This document shows positions 1 to 6,257 of a stretch of 8,625 bases of DNA, piece by piece. The notes beneath the pieces were generated by a model that saw only the letters and a list, made by a program, of their open reading frames with translations, was not told the DNA's origin and searched no databases. The translations under genes were made by a program, and so were the position numbers. Each line of letters begins with the position of its first letter. The first letter of the stretch is position 1. Source of the DNA: Ilumatobacteraceae bacterium (GTDB lineage Bacteria; Actinomycetota; Acidimicrobiia; Acidimicrobiales; Ilumatobacteraceae); the NCBI GenBank assembly GCA_021741795.1, contig JAIOXC010000057.1, positions 1-8,625 of the forward strand, given 5' to 3'.

Positions 1-1171
1 AAGCGTGAGTGCCAACAACAATGTCGACACCACCACTTGCCAAGTCGCTCAACACTTGCCTGCGCTTTTCGCCCGTCACGCGACCGGTCAACAACTCAAC
101 ACGCAGCGGTCGATCGCCAAAAAGATTTTGAGGATCGGGTACTTGCAAATCTCTGACAAGTTGTTGGATTCCAACAAAATGTTGTTCGGCCAACACTTCG
201 GTCGGCGCCATGATTGCACCTTGATGCCTCCCCTGCACCGCAGTGAGCATGGCCGCCACTGCAACAACTGTTTTTCCGCTTCCGACATCGCCCTGCAACA
301 GTCGATGCATCGGATGTGGTCCTGCAAGATCTGTGCTGATTTCATCAATCACCCGGCGTCGGGCTCCGGTGAGCCCAAACGGCAGTGCTGAAATAAATCG
401 ATCCACCAGTTTGTTGTCAACAATGTGTTTAATTCCGCGTGAGTCACGTTCAAACGCACGCTTGCGACCAACGAGCACAAGTTGCACACGCAACAATTCA
501 TCAAACGCCAAACGACGGCGTGCATCATTTTTTAGCGCGATACTTTCGGGCATATGGATATTCCACAATGCAGTGGTGCGATCTACAAGTTCATATTTTT
601 CGCACACGGCCTTTGGCACTGGGTCGAGTAGACCGCGCACCTTGCAGCGCTCCAGAGCATTTTCAATCCAGCCTGCAATCTCCCAAGTGGAGAGTCCTGC
701 CTTTTCGCTTTGCGGATAAATCGGAACGATGCGTCCCGTGCGTTCTCCGATCAAGTCAATGAGTGGGTTGGTCATCTGCAACGCACCGCGATACATGTCT
801 GCTTTGCCAAACATGGCGATCTGCAGACCTTCACTGAGTTGCCGTGTACGCCATGGCTGATTAAAAAATACGGCAGTTACTCGACCCGACCCATCGCCGA
901 CGTTGACAGTGACCATCGAACGTCCGCCCTTCATCGGAATCTTTGCAACCTTGCGCACTTCCACCAACACCAACGCCTCTTGTCCTGGCACCAAATCGCT
1001 CACACGGGCTTCGGCTGTGCGGTCTACCCAGCGACGCGGATAGGTGCAGAGCAACTCAAGCACGTTGTCAATTCCGTATTCGTGCAGCGAAGCCTTGCGC
1101 TTCTCGCCCACGCCTTTCAGTATTTCTACATCGAGCCCTGCTAGTTCACGCAGTGTGATTTCGCCCGTCAT
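1..1171 (-). CDS. recG: ATP-dependent DNA helicase RecG (N-terminal 390 codons, C-terminus off the left edge)
   Basis: RecG is a cytoplasmic superfamily 2 helicase that remodels stalled replication forks and branch-migrates Holliday junctions. The frame is open from the ATG at 1171 to the left edge. The N-terminal wedge/OB region covers about residues 1-200, with a VPIYP segment at 149-153. It is followed by the RecG-typical RRRLAFDELL at 218-227, the Walker A motif GDVGSGKT at 294-301, motif Ia APTEVLAEQH at 322-331, the LLTG element at 360-363 and VVGTHA (motif Ic) at 385-390. The DEAH box and C-terminal helicase lobe should lie outside the window. The gene starts 12 bases after the fakA stop with only a weak ribosome binding site, so co-transcription and probably translational coupling with fakA are likely. 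The fakA-recG order is also found in mycobacteria, and yloV and recG are near neighbours in Bacillus, which supports both calls. What is present looks intact. Confidence 0.96.
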   Translation of the reverse strand, partial: MTGEITLRELAGLDVEILKGVGEKRKASLHEYGIDNVLELLCTYPRRWVDRTAEARVSDLVPGQEALVLVEVRKVAKIPMKGGRSMVTVNVGDGSGRVTAVFFNQPWRTRQLSEGLQIAMFGKADMYRGALQMTNPLIDLIGERTGRIVPIYPQSEKAGLSTWEIAGWIENALERCKVRGLLDPVPKAVCEKYELVDRTTALWNIHMPESIALKNDARRRLAFDELLRVQLVLVGRKRAFERDSRGIKHIVDNKLVDRFISALPFGLTGARRRVIDEISTDLAGPHPMHRLLQGDVGSGKTVVAVAAMLTAVQGRHQGAIMAPTEVLAEQHFVGIQQLVRDLQVPDPQNLFGDRPLRVELLTGRVTGEKRRQVLSDLASGGVDIVVGTHA

Positions 1172-1183
1172 GCGGGACTCGTG

Positions 1184-2860
1184 TTACTCGACACCAAACA
1201 AAAATGGGTACAGAGGTTGCCCGCCGGGATGCACTTCAACTTCTACATCAGGGTGTTTGTCAGCCATGTACGCAATGATTTCTTCGGTTGCTCGTGCTGT
1301 CGCCAAGGTGCCGGTAATCACGGTGAGCAATTCGCCGTTACCACTTAAGAGTTGATCGAGCAGTTGTGTTGCAGCGACCACCATGGTGCTTCCAATTGCA
1401 ACGACACCGTCGCCACGCACGAGACCAATCCAGTCACCATTCTTTACTGCACCTGCATCGGTGTTGGTGTCGCGCACGGCCTGCGTCACTTCACCTGTTG
1501 CCACCGATTTGGCCGCATCCGACATGGCAGCGCAGTTCGAATCAACATCGGCTTCAGGGTCATACGACACCAGTGCTGCAAGCGCTTCTGGCATTGAGCA
1601 TGTTGGTACTACGCGTACTTCTTTTTTGGTTAGCGCATTGACTTGATTGGCAACAGGAATGATGTTTTTGTTGTTTGGCAAAATAATCACTTGCTGAGAG
1701 TTCATGTGTTCAACAGCGTCGAGCAACTCGGCAGTCGAAGGATTTAGTGTTTGCCCACCAGTGACCACACCCTGCACGCCCATTTGGGCAAACAATTCTT
1801 CTAGTCCTGCACCGCTACTAATTGCGACGACCGCACATTCCACAGCCGGCAAAGCCGATACCGCACTTGGCCGCTTGGCAGCTTGGCCCATCTGCGCCTC
1901 GCGCTGCGCATGTTCCTCTTCCATTTCTTCGAAGAGGTCGGTGACACGAATTTTAAATGGCTTGCCGCCCAACTCAAGTGGCGCTTCTATTGCTGCACCG
2001 ATGTCGTTGGTGTGAACATGGCAGTTGTAGAGCCCGTCGCCGCCGACAACAACGATCGAATCGCCGATCTTGCCCCACGCTTGCATAAATTCTTTTGATT
2101 TCGCGTCTTCGATGTTGAGCAGGAACATCACTTCATAACGCAACTCACTGACATCCACTTCACCACTGGTTGAAGCTCGATGCGACACCGCTTCAAGTTG
2201 CTCTTGACTCGGACCAGTTGCTTCACTTGGTTCTGGCAATGGTTCGCCGTCAACAACATGCAGTGCTGCATCCATCAACAACATAAAACCGGCACCCCCC
2301 GCGTCAACTACACCAGCGTCTTTTAAAACTGGAAGTTGTTCCGGTGTATTTGCAAGCGCTGTGCGTCCTGCTGCGCGCGCAACGTGCAACATAGCTGCAA
2401 GTGTTGCGCCATCGGAAGCAGCACGTTGAGCAGCGTCTGCGGTTTCGCGCACAACAGTCAGAATTGTTCCTTCGATCGGCTTAAGCACCGCTTCGTACGA
2501 TGCAACGCTTGCGGCTTTGAGTGCTGCAGCAACCTTTGTGGCGCTGCCAGGTGTTGCAGTGCGCAACGTTGTAACTAGCCCGCGCAAGATTTGGCTGAGG
2601 ATTACGCCGCTATTGCCTCGCGCACCCATCAGCGATCCATAACTGATGGCCTCGCATGTTGGTTCGAGTGCGTGGTCTGCACCCTCTAGTTCGGTAACCA
2701 CAGCATCGAGAGTGCGCGACATATTGGTTCCCGTGTCGCCATCGGGCACTGGATACACATTGAGCAAGTTGATGCCCGCGGCGTGACGCTTCATGGTGTC
2801 ACGAAAGGTGATCACTGTGTCGCGCAGGGCCTCGGCCCCAAAGACTTCAAGAACGGGCAT
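1184..2860 (-). CDS. fakA: FakA/YloV-type DAK2 kinase (fatty acid kinase ATP-binding subunit)
   Basis: By family knowledge, this protein supplies the ATP-binding kinase activity that phosphorylates fatty acids bound to a DegV/FakB partner. No FakB gene is in the window. The 558-residue length fits the family. The DhaL/DAK2 domain covers about residues 10-200: the metal- and nucleotide-binding loop NVYPVPDGDTGTNM is at 34-47, GARGNSGVILSQ at 79-90 and DAGVVDAGGAGF at 181-192. The middle domain carries CHVHTND at 280-286, whose two histidines match the pair reported as zinc ligands in staphylococcal FakA. The C-terminal DegV-like domain has GGQTLNPST at 368-376 and LPNNKNI at 394-400. I start at the ATG at 2860; an in-frame TTG at 2866 would add two residues and has no better ribosome site. 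No Shine-Dalgarno sequence precedes the ATG, and a -10-like box six bases upstream suggests a leaderless transcript. The physiological substrate is inferred. Confidence 0.9.
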   Translation of the reverse strand: MPVLEVFGAEALRDTVITFRDTMKRHAAGINLLNVYPVPDGDTGTNMSRTLDAVVTELEGADHALEPTCEAISYGSLMGARGNSGVILSQILRGLVTTLRTATPGSATKVAAALKAASVASYEAVLKPIEGTILTVVRETADAAQRAASDGATLAAMLHVARAAGRTALANTPEQLPVLKDAGVVDAGGAGFMLLMDAALHVVDGEPLPEPSEATGPSQEQLEAVSHRASTSGEVDVSELRYEVMFLLNIEDAKSKEFMQAWGKIGDSIVVVGGDGLYNCHVHTNDIGAAIEAPLELGGKPFKIRVTDLFEEMEEEHAQREAQMGQAAKRPSAVSALPAVECAVVAISSGAGLEELFAQMGVQGVVTGGQTLNPSTAELLDAVEHMNSQQVIILPNNKNIIPVANQVNALTKKEVRVVPTCSMPEALAALVSYDPEADVDSNCAAMSDAAKSVATGEVTQAVRDTNTDAGAVKNGDWIGLVRGDGVVAIGSTMVVAATQLLDQLLSGNGELLTVITGTLATARATEEIIAYMADKHPDVEVEVHPGGQPLYPFLFGVE

Positions 2861-2863
2861 TGA

Positions 2864-2880
2864 CAAATCGTACAGATTTG
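2864..2880. promoter_or_regulatory. Perfect dyad next to the fakA start (operator candidate)
   Basis: CAAATC, five bases, then GATTTG form a perfect inverted repeat of 6-base arms with centres 11 bases apart, close to one helical turn. It covers the candidate -10 box and ends four bases from the fakA ATG, so a dimeric repressor bound here would block transcription. No matching regulator is recognised. A 6-base dyad can arise by chance, so this is a candidate only. Confidence 0.35.
2867..2872 (-). promoter_or_regulatory. Candidate -10 box for leaderless fakA(-recG) transcription
   Basis: On the minus strand TACGAT ends six bases before the fakA ATG, which places the expected transcription start at or next to the ATG. 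Absence of a Shine-Dalgarno sequence is consistent with a leaderless mRNA, common in actinobacteria. No convincing -35 box is seen at 16-18 bases, so this rests on the -10 match and spacing alone. The box lies inside the 2864-2880 dyad. Confidence 0.35.
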
Positions 2881-2886
2881 CAGCAG

Positions 2887-2909
2887 AAAAGACCGAGACA
2901 GCGTCTTTT
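2887..2909. promoter_or_regulatory. Perfect 7-base inverted repeat in the divergent promoter region
   Basis: AAAAGAC and GTCTTTT are perfect reverse complements separated by nine bases. As a hairpin it would have a weak A/T-rich stem, and because no gene ends here a terminator role is unlikely. A protein-binding dyad between the fakA and csp-pckG promoters is the better guess. Confidence 0.3.
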
Positions 2910-2940
2910 AGGCTTGCTGATACGGCACAATCTCACCCTC

Positions 2941-2955
2941 TGATGACCTTCATCA
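2941..2955. promoter_or_regulatory. Perfect dyad TGATGA-N3-TCATCA upstream of csp-pckG
   Basis: The two 6-base arms are exact reverse complements around three bases. The site lies about 50 bases upstream of the extended -10 proposed for the plus-strand operon, where an activator or a looping repressor could sit. A shorter dyad, GGATT-T-AATCC at 2978-2988, follows. Function is inferred from position only. Confidence 0.3.
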
Positions 2956-3002
2956 CATCGAGCAATACTTGCCCTTCGGATTTAATCCACTGGGTAAACG
3001 GC

Positions 3003-3011
3003 TGGTAAATT
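3003..3011 (+). promoter_or_regulatory. Candidate extended -10 promoter for csp-pckG
   Basis: TGG followed by TAAATT resembles an extended -10 element (TGn plus four of six consensus bases). Transcription would begin near 3018 and leave a leader of about 30 bases containing the strong ribosome site at 3036-3040. The -35 region (about 2982-2988) matches poorly, as is usual for extended -10 promoters. Two copies of ACGGCT flank the element. Confidence 0.35.
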
Positions 3012-3035
3012 TAGACGGCTCGTGTAGCAAACCCT

Positions 3036-3040
3036 GGAGG
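3036..3040 (+). promoter_or_regulatory. Strong ribosome binding site fixing the csp start
   Basis: GGAGG lies six bases before the ATG at 3047. An upstream in-frame ATG at 2969 has no such site, and the 26 residues it would add do not resemble a cold-shock domain. The 3047 start is therefore preferred. Confidence 0.8.
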
Positions 3041-3046
3041 CTCAAG

Positions 3047-3268
3047 ATGCAAGGTGTGATCAAGGCATACGACCCAGCAAGTGGCGATGGCGTCATTATG
3101 TGCGACAGCGACTTGGCCGATTACGAACTTGCTCCTGGTGCACTTGATGGTTCAATTTTCCGAATGCTTCGCCAAGGTCAGCGCGTGTTATTTGAAGTTG
3201 ATGGCGGGGGTCGTGCTACGAAGTTGCGCCTTGGATCAGAGCGCGACATGGAGACGCCAGCACATTGA
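3047..3268 (+). CDS. Small divergent cold-shock-domain protein, coupled to pckG
   Basis: The 73-residue product has the outline of a single cold-shock (OB-fold) domain. It opens with MQGVIKAYDP (compare G-x-VK-x-F/Y of CspA), has a GDGVI strand at 13-17 where RNP1 is expected, and RQGQRVLFEVD at 42-52 matching the GQxVxFE strand of cold-shock proteins. The aromatic, nucleic-acid-stacking residues of RNP1 (GFGFI) and RNP2 (VFVHF) are missing: the corresponding segments read SGDGVIM and a stretch around YELAPGAL. It may therefore bind RNA or DNA weakly or differently, or bind a protein. A strong GGAGG precedes its start. Its TGA stop overlaps the TTG start of pckG, so the two proteins are probably made in step. 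I infer a regulatory or partner role for PEP carboxykinase; no function is established from the sequence. Confidence 0.8.
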   Translation: MQGVIKAYDPASGDGVIMCDSDLADYELAPGALDGSIFRMLRQGQRVLFEVDGGGRATKLRLGSERDMETPAH

Positions 3269-5055
3269 GCGGCAAATCAAACAACGTTGCACTCAAAAAA
3301 TGGGTTGCCGAGTGGGCCGAGATCTTGCAACCCGACGACGTGTATTGGTGCGATGGTAGCCAAAATGAATACGACGACTTGTGTGAAGATCTTGTTCTCG
3401 CTGGCACATTTACCAAACTTGACGAAAGCAAGCGACCCAATTCGTATTGGGCACACTCAGACCCCGCTGACGTTGCGCGTGTAGAAGACCGAACATTTAT
3501 TTGCTCAACCAACAAAGTTGATGCAGGACCCAACAACAACTGGCGCGAACCATCAGAGATGCGCGCAGAGTTGAAAGCGTTGTATGCCGGCGCGATGCGT
3601 GGACGCATGATGTATGTCGTTCCGTTCTCGATGGGCCCGCTCGGTTCACCTATTGCGCATATCGGTGTACAACTCACTGACAGCGCATACGTTGCAGTGA
3701 GCATGCGCATCATGACGCGCATGGGACAAGGTGCACTTGATGCGCTCGGCAACAATCAATGGGTTCCCTGCTTGCATTCTGTTGGCGCTCCTCTTGAGGC
3801 AGGCCAAAAAGATTCAGCGTGGCCGTGCAACCCAGACAACAAATACATCGCACACTTCCCCGACACTCGCGAGATCTGGAGCTATGGATCGGGTTATGGC
3901 GGCAATGCGTTGCTAGGAAAAAAATGCTTCGCACTGCGTATCGCAAGCGTGATGGCACGTGATGACGGCTGGCTGGCCGAGCACATGCTCATTCTCAAAC
4001 TCACCAACCCACAAGGCGCACACAAATACATCGCTGCAGCGTTTCCGTCAGCGTGTGGCAAAACCAATCTTGCAATGCTCGTTCCAACAATCCCAGGTTG
4101 GAAAGCCGAGACCATTGGTGATGACATTTGTTGGATGAAGTTTGGACCCGATGGCCAGTTGTATGCAATCAATCCGGAAGCCGGATTCTTTGGGGTTGCG
4201 CCAGGTACGGGCTACGACACCAATGCAAATGCAATGCACACGCTGTGGGGCAACAGCATTTATACGAACACTGCGCTTACGCCAGACGGCGACGTGTGGT
4301 GGGAAGGCATGACAGAGCAAAAGCCTGCGCGAGCAACAGACTGGCGCAACCAACCTTGGACACCAGAATCAGAAACTCCTGCTGCACATCCGAACGCACG
4401 ATTTACTGCACCTGCTTCGCAATGTCCATCCATTGCACCAGAGTGGCAAGACCCTGCGGGTGTTCCAATTTCAGCAATCCTGTTTGGCGGACGCCGACGC
4501 ACAACAGTTCCACTTGTCACTCAAGCATTCGACTGGAACCACGGTGTGTTTTTAGGTTCAATCATGGCTTCTGAAACAACAGCAGCAGCCGGTGGCACGG
4601 TTGGCAAATTGCGCTTTGACCCAATGGCGATGCTTCCATTTTGTGGATACAACATGGCCGATTACTTCAAGCACTGGCTCTCAATCGGCACAAAAAACGA
4701 AGCAAGCAAATTGCCACAAATCTTTTTTGTCAACTGGTTCCGTCGCGATGAAGATGGTCGCTTCATGTGGCCTGGCTATGGCGAAAACAGTCGCGTGCTC
4801 AAGTGGGTTTTCGAGCGCACCGACGGACAGGTTGGAGCAGACAGAACCGCAATTGGCTTCTTGCCAGCACCTGGAACTCTCGACATCGATGGTCTCAATG
4901 TGAGTGATGCCGACATGCAAGTGTTGCTCAGTGTTGACAATGACGGCTGGCGCGAAGCGGTGCCTCAAATTCGCGAGCATTATGCAGCGTTTGGCGATCG
5001 TTTGCCACAGCAACTCGGCGCGTCACTTGACTCGCTCGAAGCCGCCCTTGCCTAA
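3265..5055 (+). CDS. pckG: Phosphoenolpyruvate carboxykinase (GTP)
   Basis: This cytoplasmic enzyme converts oxaloacetate and GTP to PEP, CO2 and GDP, the entry step of gluconeogenesis. The 596-residue length is normal for the GTP class, and the sequence resembles mycobacterial PckG from end to end. The substrate loop YGSGYGGN is at 207-214 and the P-loop FPSACGKTN at 260-268 with the hyper-reactive cysteine at C264. The kinase-2 motif GDDICWM is at 285-291. Metal ligands K220, H240 and D287 keep the same spacing as K244, H264 and D311 of human cytosolic PEPCK. The GTP-binding stretch FVNWFRRDEDGRF is at 488-500. Translation must start at the TTG at 3265: between the in-frame TGA at 3199 and this codon there is no other start, and the first internal Met is near residue 99, inside conserved sequence. 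GGAGA at 3250-3254 is a modest ribosome site. The start overlaps the csp stop as TTGA, and the stop overlaps the antitoxin stop on the other strand. Confidence 0.98.
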   Translation: MSGKSNNVALKKWVAEWAEILQPDDVYWCDGSQNEYDDLCEDLVLAGTFTKLDESKRPNSYWAHSDPADVARVEDRTFICSTNKVDAGPNNNWREPSEMRAELKALYAGAMRGRMMYVVPFSMGPLGSPIAHIGVQLTDSAYVAVSMRIMTRMGQGALDALGNNQWVPCLHSVGAPLEAGQKDSAWPCNPDNKYIAHFPDTREIWSYGSGYGGNALLGKKCFALRIASVMARDDGWLAEHMLILKLTNPQGAHKYIAAAFPSACGKTNLAMLVPTIPGWKAETIGDDICWMKFGPDGQLYAINPEAGFFGVAPGTGYDTNANAMHTLWGNSIYTNTALTPDGDVWWEGMTEQKPARATDWRNQPWTPESETPAAHPNARFTAPASQCPSIAPEWQDPAGVPISAILFGGRRRTTVPLVTQAFDWNHGVFLGSIMASETTAAAGGTVGKLRFDPMAMLPFCGYNMADYFKHWLSIGTKNEASKLPQIFFVNWFRRDEDGRFMWPGYGENSRVLKWVFERTDGQVGADRTAIGFLPAPGTLDIDGLNVSDADMQVLLSVDNDGWREAVPQIREHYAAFGDRLPQQLGASLDSLEAALA

Positions 5056-5372
5056 ACCTCGAGCTGCACCGTTCGATCGTCAAAAACTGCCAACAATTTG
5101 AGTTCCCCACCCATGTGGTCGATCAATGAATGCAACATAGTTAGTGAAATTTCAATAACACCATTCTCCAACTGTGAAATCGTTGATTGAGTCACATTCA
5201 TATTCTGGGCGAGTTCACACTGAGTAATCTCGAGGCTCTTACGCAAGTCACACAATTTGTGTTGCCTGAACTCTTTGAGAAGTTTTTTGTATCCGGCATC
5301 TAGTCGACGAGATCGAGCAGGGTCACTGCGCAATGTCTTTCTTATTCTTGAATATTCTCGGGCTTCAGTCAT
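5052..5372 (-). CDS. Xre-family antitoxin of a type II toxin-antitoxin pair (HigA-like)
   Basis: The 106-residue protein has a helix-turn-helix of the Xre/Cro type at about residues 51-71 (QCELAQNMNV, then TQSTISQLENG). It is preceded by an approximately 40-residue charged helical N-terminus and followed by a short tail containing HMGGELKLL, as in antitoxins paired with Gp49/HigB-like toxins. It should neutralise the upstream toxin and repress the operon. Its ATG overlaps the toxin stop as ATGA, and GAGGAG lies just before the start, so translation is coupled. Its TAG stop overlaps the pckG TAA on the opposite strand. A hand count of 5101-5340 gives 104 G+C in 240 bases (about 43%), lower than sampled pckG stretches, which fits acquisition by transfer but is weak evidence. 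The HigA label is by family resemblance. Confidence 0.88.
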   Translation of the reverse strand: MTEAREYSRIRKTLRSDPARSRRLDAGYKKLLKEFRQHKLCDLRKSLEITQCELAQNMNVTQSTISQLENGVIEISLTMLHSLIDHMGGELKLLAVFDDRTVQLEV

Positions 5373-5734
5373 TTCTCCTCATTTCGTAATTGTGTGATGT
5401 GGCGATCGAGAATTTGGTCTGCGATTGGAATCATCCGTTCGTACCACCTATTCCAACTCGGGCTGCTACCTTCCCGTTCACTTTTGTTGCCACCAATGAG
5501 CAACACTGCAGAGCGACGAATGTCAAAAGCAAATAACACCCTTATTCCATTCGGTAAACGAATTTCCTTCATGTTGTGATGGCGCGATTGATGCACTCGA
5601 TCGACATAAGGCCGACCAAGTACTGGACCTCGTAGCGACACCAATTCCAATCGCACATCGAGTGCATCCTGCTCGTCGTTTGTTAGCGAAGTGTGCCACT
5701 CCTCGAACTCGGGCATGTACAGAATTCTCCACAT
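5369..5734 (-). CDS. RelE/ParE-superfamily toxin (Gp49/HigB-like) of the toxin-antitoxin pair
   Basis: The 121-residue protein fits the phage-Gp49/HigB-like toxin family, many of which cut mRNA on the ribosome. Visible family hallmarks are LGRPYVDRV at 39-47, the basic SRHHNMKEIR at 50-59, RVLFAFD at 65-71, LLIGGNK at 78-84 and WNRWYERMIPIAD at 94-106. The core between GGNK and WNRW carries a short polar stretch (SEREGSSP) that seems longer than in typical members. I start at the ATG at 5734, where MWRI matches how this family usually begins. An in-frame ATG at 5791 would add 19 residues that look unlike the family and would span the proposed promoter. Toxin-first gene order, a 4-base overlap with the antitoxin and the antitoxin HTH make this a classic HigBA-type layout. 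Activity is inferred; the exact RNA or other target is unknown. Confidence 0.88.
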   Translation of the reverse strand: MWRILYMPEFEEWHTSLTNDEQDALDVRLELVSLRGPVLGRPYVDRVHQSRHHNMKEIRLPNGIRVLFAFDIRRSAVLLIGGNKSEREGSSPSWNRWYERMIPIADQILDRHITQLRNEEK

Positions 5735-5750
5735 AGTTATATTAGCCTCA

Positions 5751-5780
5751 CTTATAATCAATACAACGCATTGGCGTAAA
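5751..5780 (-). promoter_or_regulatory. Candidate sigma70-type promoter of the toxin-antitoxin operon
   Basis: On the minus strand TTTACG (5780-5775) and TATAAG (5756-5751) are separated by 18 bases. The -10 matches five of six and the -35 four of six consensus bases. Transcription would start about 10 bases before the toxin ATG at 5734, leaving a very short leader with only a weak, distant GAGG. That suggests poor translation of the toxin compared with the antitoxin, which has a better site. Confidence 0.45.
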
Positions 5781-5804
5781 AGGACACGCAATAGAGGCAG
5801 CGAT

Positions 5805-5855
5805 CAGTCTGCGATTAATTCAATGTGTATGCCAATTAGGCGATTAGGCAGACTG
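5805..5855. repeat. Inverted repeat CAGTCTGC/GCAGACTG with 35-base loop
   Basis: The arms at 5805-5812 and 5848-5855 are perfect 8-base reverse complements in the gap between the toxin-antitoxin promoter and the end of the membrane-protein gene. It lacks a T-run on either strand, so it does not look like an intrinsic terminator. It could be a regulator site, a remnant of an insertion boundary or chance. Confidence 0.4.
5835..5850 (+). repeat. Tandem 8-base repeat (ATTAGGCG, ATTAGGCA)
   Basis: Two adjacent units share ATTAGGC with a period of eight bases, inside the loop and right arm of the 5805-5855 inverted repeat. Related fragments GCGATTAA (5811-5818) and TTAGGCGG (from 5868) lie nearby. 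No role is recognised. Confidence 0.5.
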
Positions 5856-5867
5856 CGGCAGAAAAAG

Positions 5868-6245
5868 TTAGGCGGCTTGGCCGACAAGCATTGCGCGAAT
5901 TGACAGGCCCATCAGAAACAGGCCGCCGAATCCGTATAACAAATACACGCGGCTCTTCAGTTGTGCGCGGTATGAATAAATAATTGCGATCGCGATGATC
6001 GCAACAAAACCATAGAACGCGTGAAACTGCGGAAACTCACGCTTGTCTCGATTGACCATGATCACACCAAGAATCACTTGAACAAAAATGCTGATCTGAG
6101 TGAACGCAGTAAACCACCACAAGGCGCGACTGCGTAATGCGACGACTTTGTGAGCACTCAGAGCCCAAATGCCTGCGAGCGCATTTCCGATAATCACAAC
6201 CCATGCCCAACTCGTGTGCAGGTTGGCGAGAGTAGATGCGTCCAT
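5868..6245 (-). CDS. Small integral membrane protein of unknown function, four predicted helices
   Basis: I do not recognise the family. The 125-residue product has four hydrophobic stretches that look membrane-spanning: about residues 13-31, 43-66, 74-92 and 100-121. They are separated by short polar or basic loops (HKVVALRSR, VNRDKREFPQ, YRAQLKSR). Histidines sit at H10, H32 and H75, two of them beside a helix start, reminiscent of small haem- or quinone-handling four-helix proteins, but no binding motif is clear. Basic loops at 32-40 and 93-98 suggest by the positive-inside rule that these face the cytoplasm. It is the last gene of the minus-strand operon, 12 bases after the phosphatase stop, preceded by a weak AAAGAG. 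The coding frame is clean and its hydrophobicity pattern is coherent, so it is very likely a real gene. Confidence 0.82.
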   Translation of the reverse strand: MDASTLANLHTSWAWVVIIGNALAGIWALSAHKVVALRSRALWWFTAFTQISIFVQVILGVIMVNRDKREFPQFHAFYGFVAIIAIAIIYSYRAQLKSRVYLLYGFGGLFLMGLSIRAMLVGQAA

Positions 6246-6257
6246 GACTCTTTGAAT

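Noticed and set aside
5..1158. Several plus-strand open frames of 70-160 codons opposite recG
   Set aside because: They lie antisense to the clearly recognisable RecG frame, have Cys/Arg/Ser/His-rich composition typical of shadow frames, and resemble no known protein.
2887..2909. Intrinsic terminator at the AAAAGAC/GTCTTTT hairpin
   Set aside because: No gene ends here on either strand (both neighbours diverge from it), and the stem is short and A/T-rich.
2969..3046. N-terminal extension of the cold-shock-like gene from the ATG at 2969
   Set aside because: The added 26 residues do not match the domain, would overlap the likely promoter, and a strong GGAGG precedes the internal ATG at 3047.
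3216..5013. Minus-strand open frames of 80-180 codons inside pckG
   Set aside because: pckG is a complete, highly conserved gene; these are shadow frames with no recognisable domain or ribosome site.
5735..5791. Longer toxin start at 5791
   Set aside because: The extra 19 residues are unlike the toxin family and overlap the best promoter match; MWRI at 5734 fits the family start.
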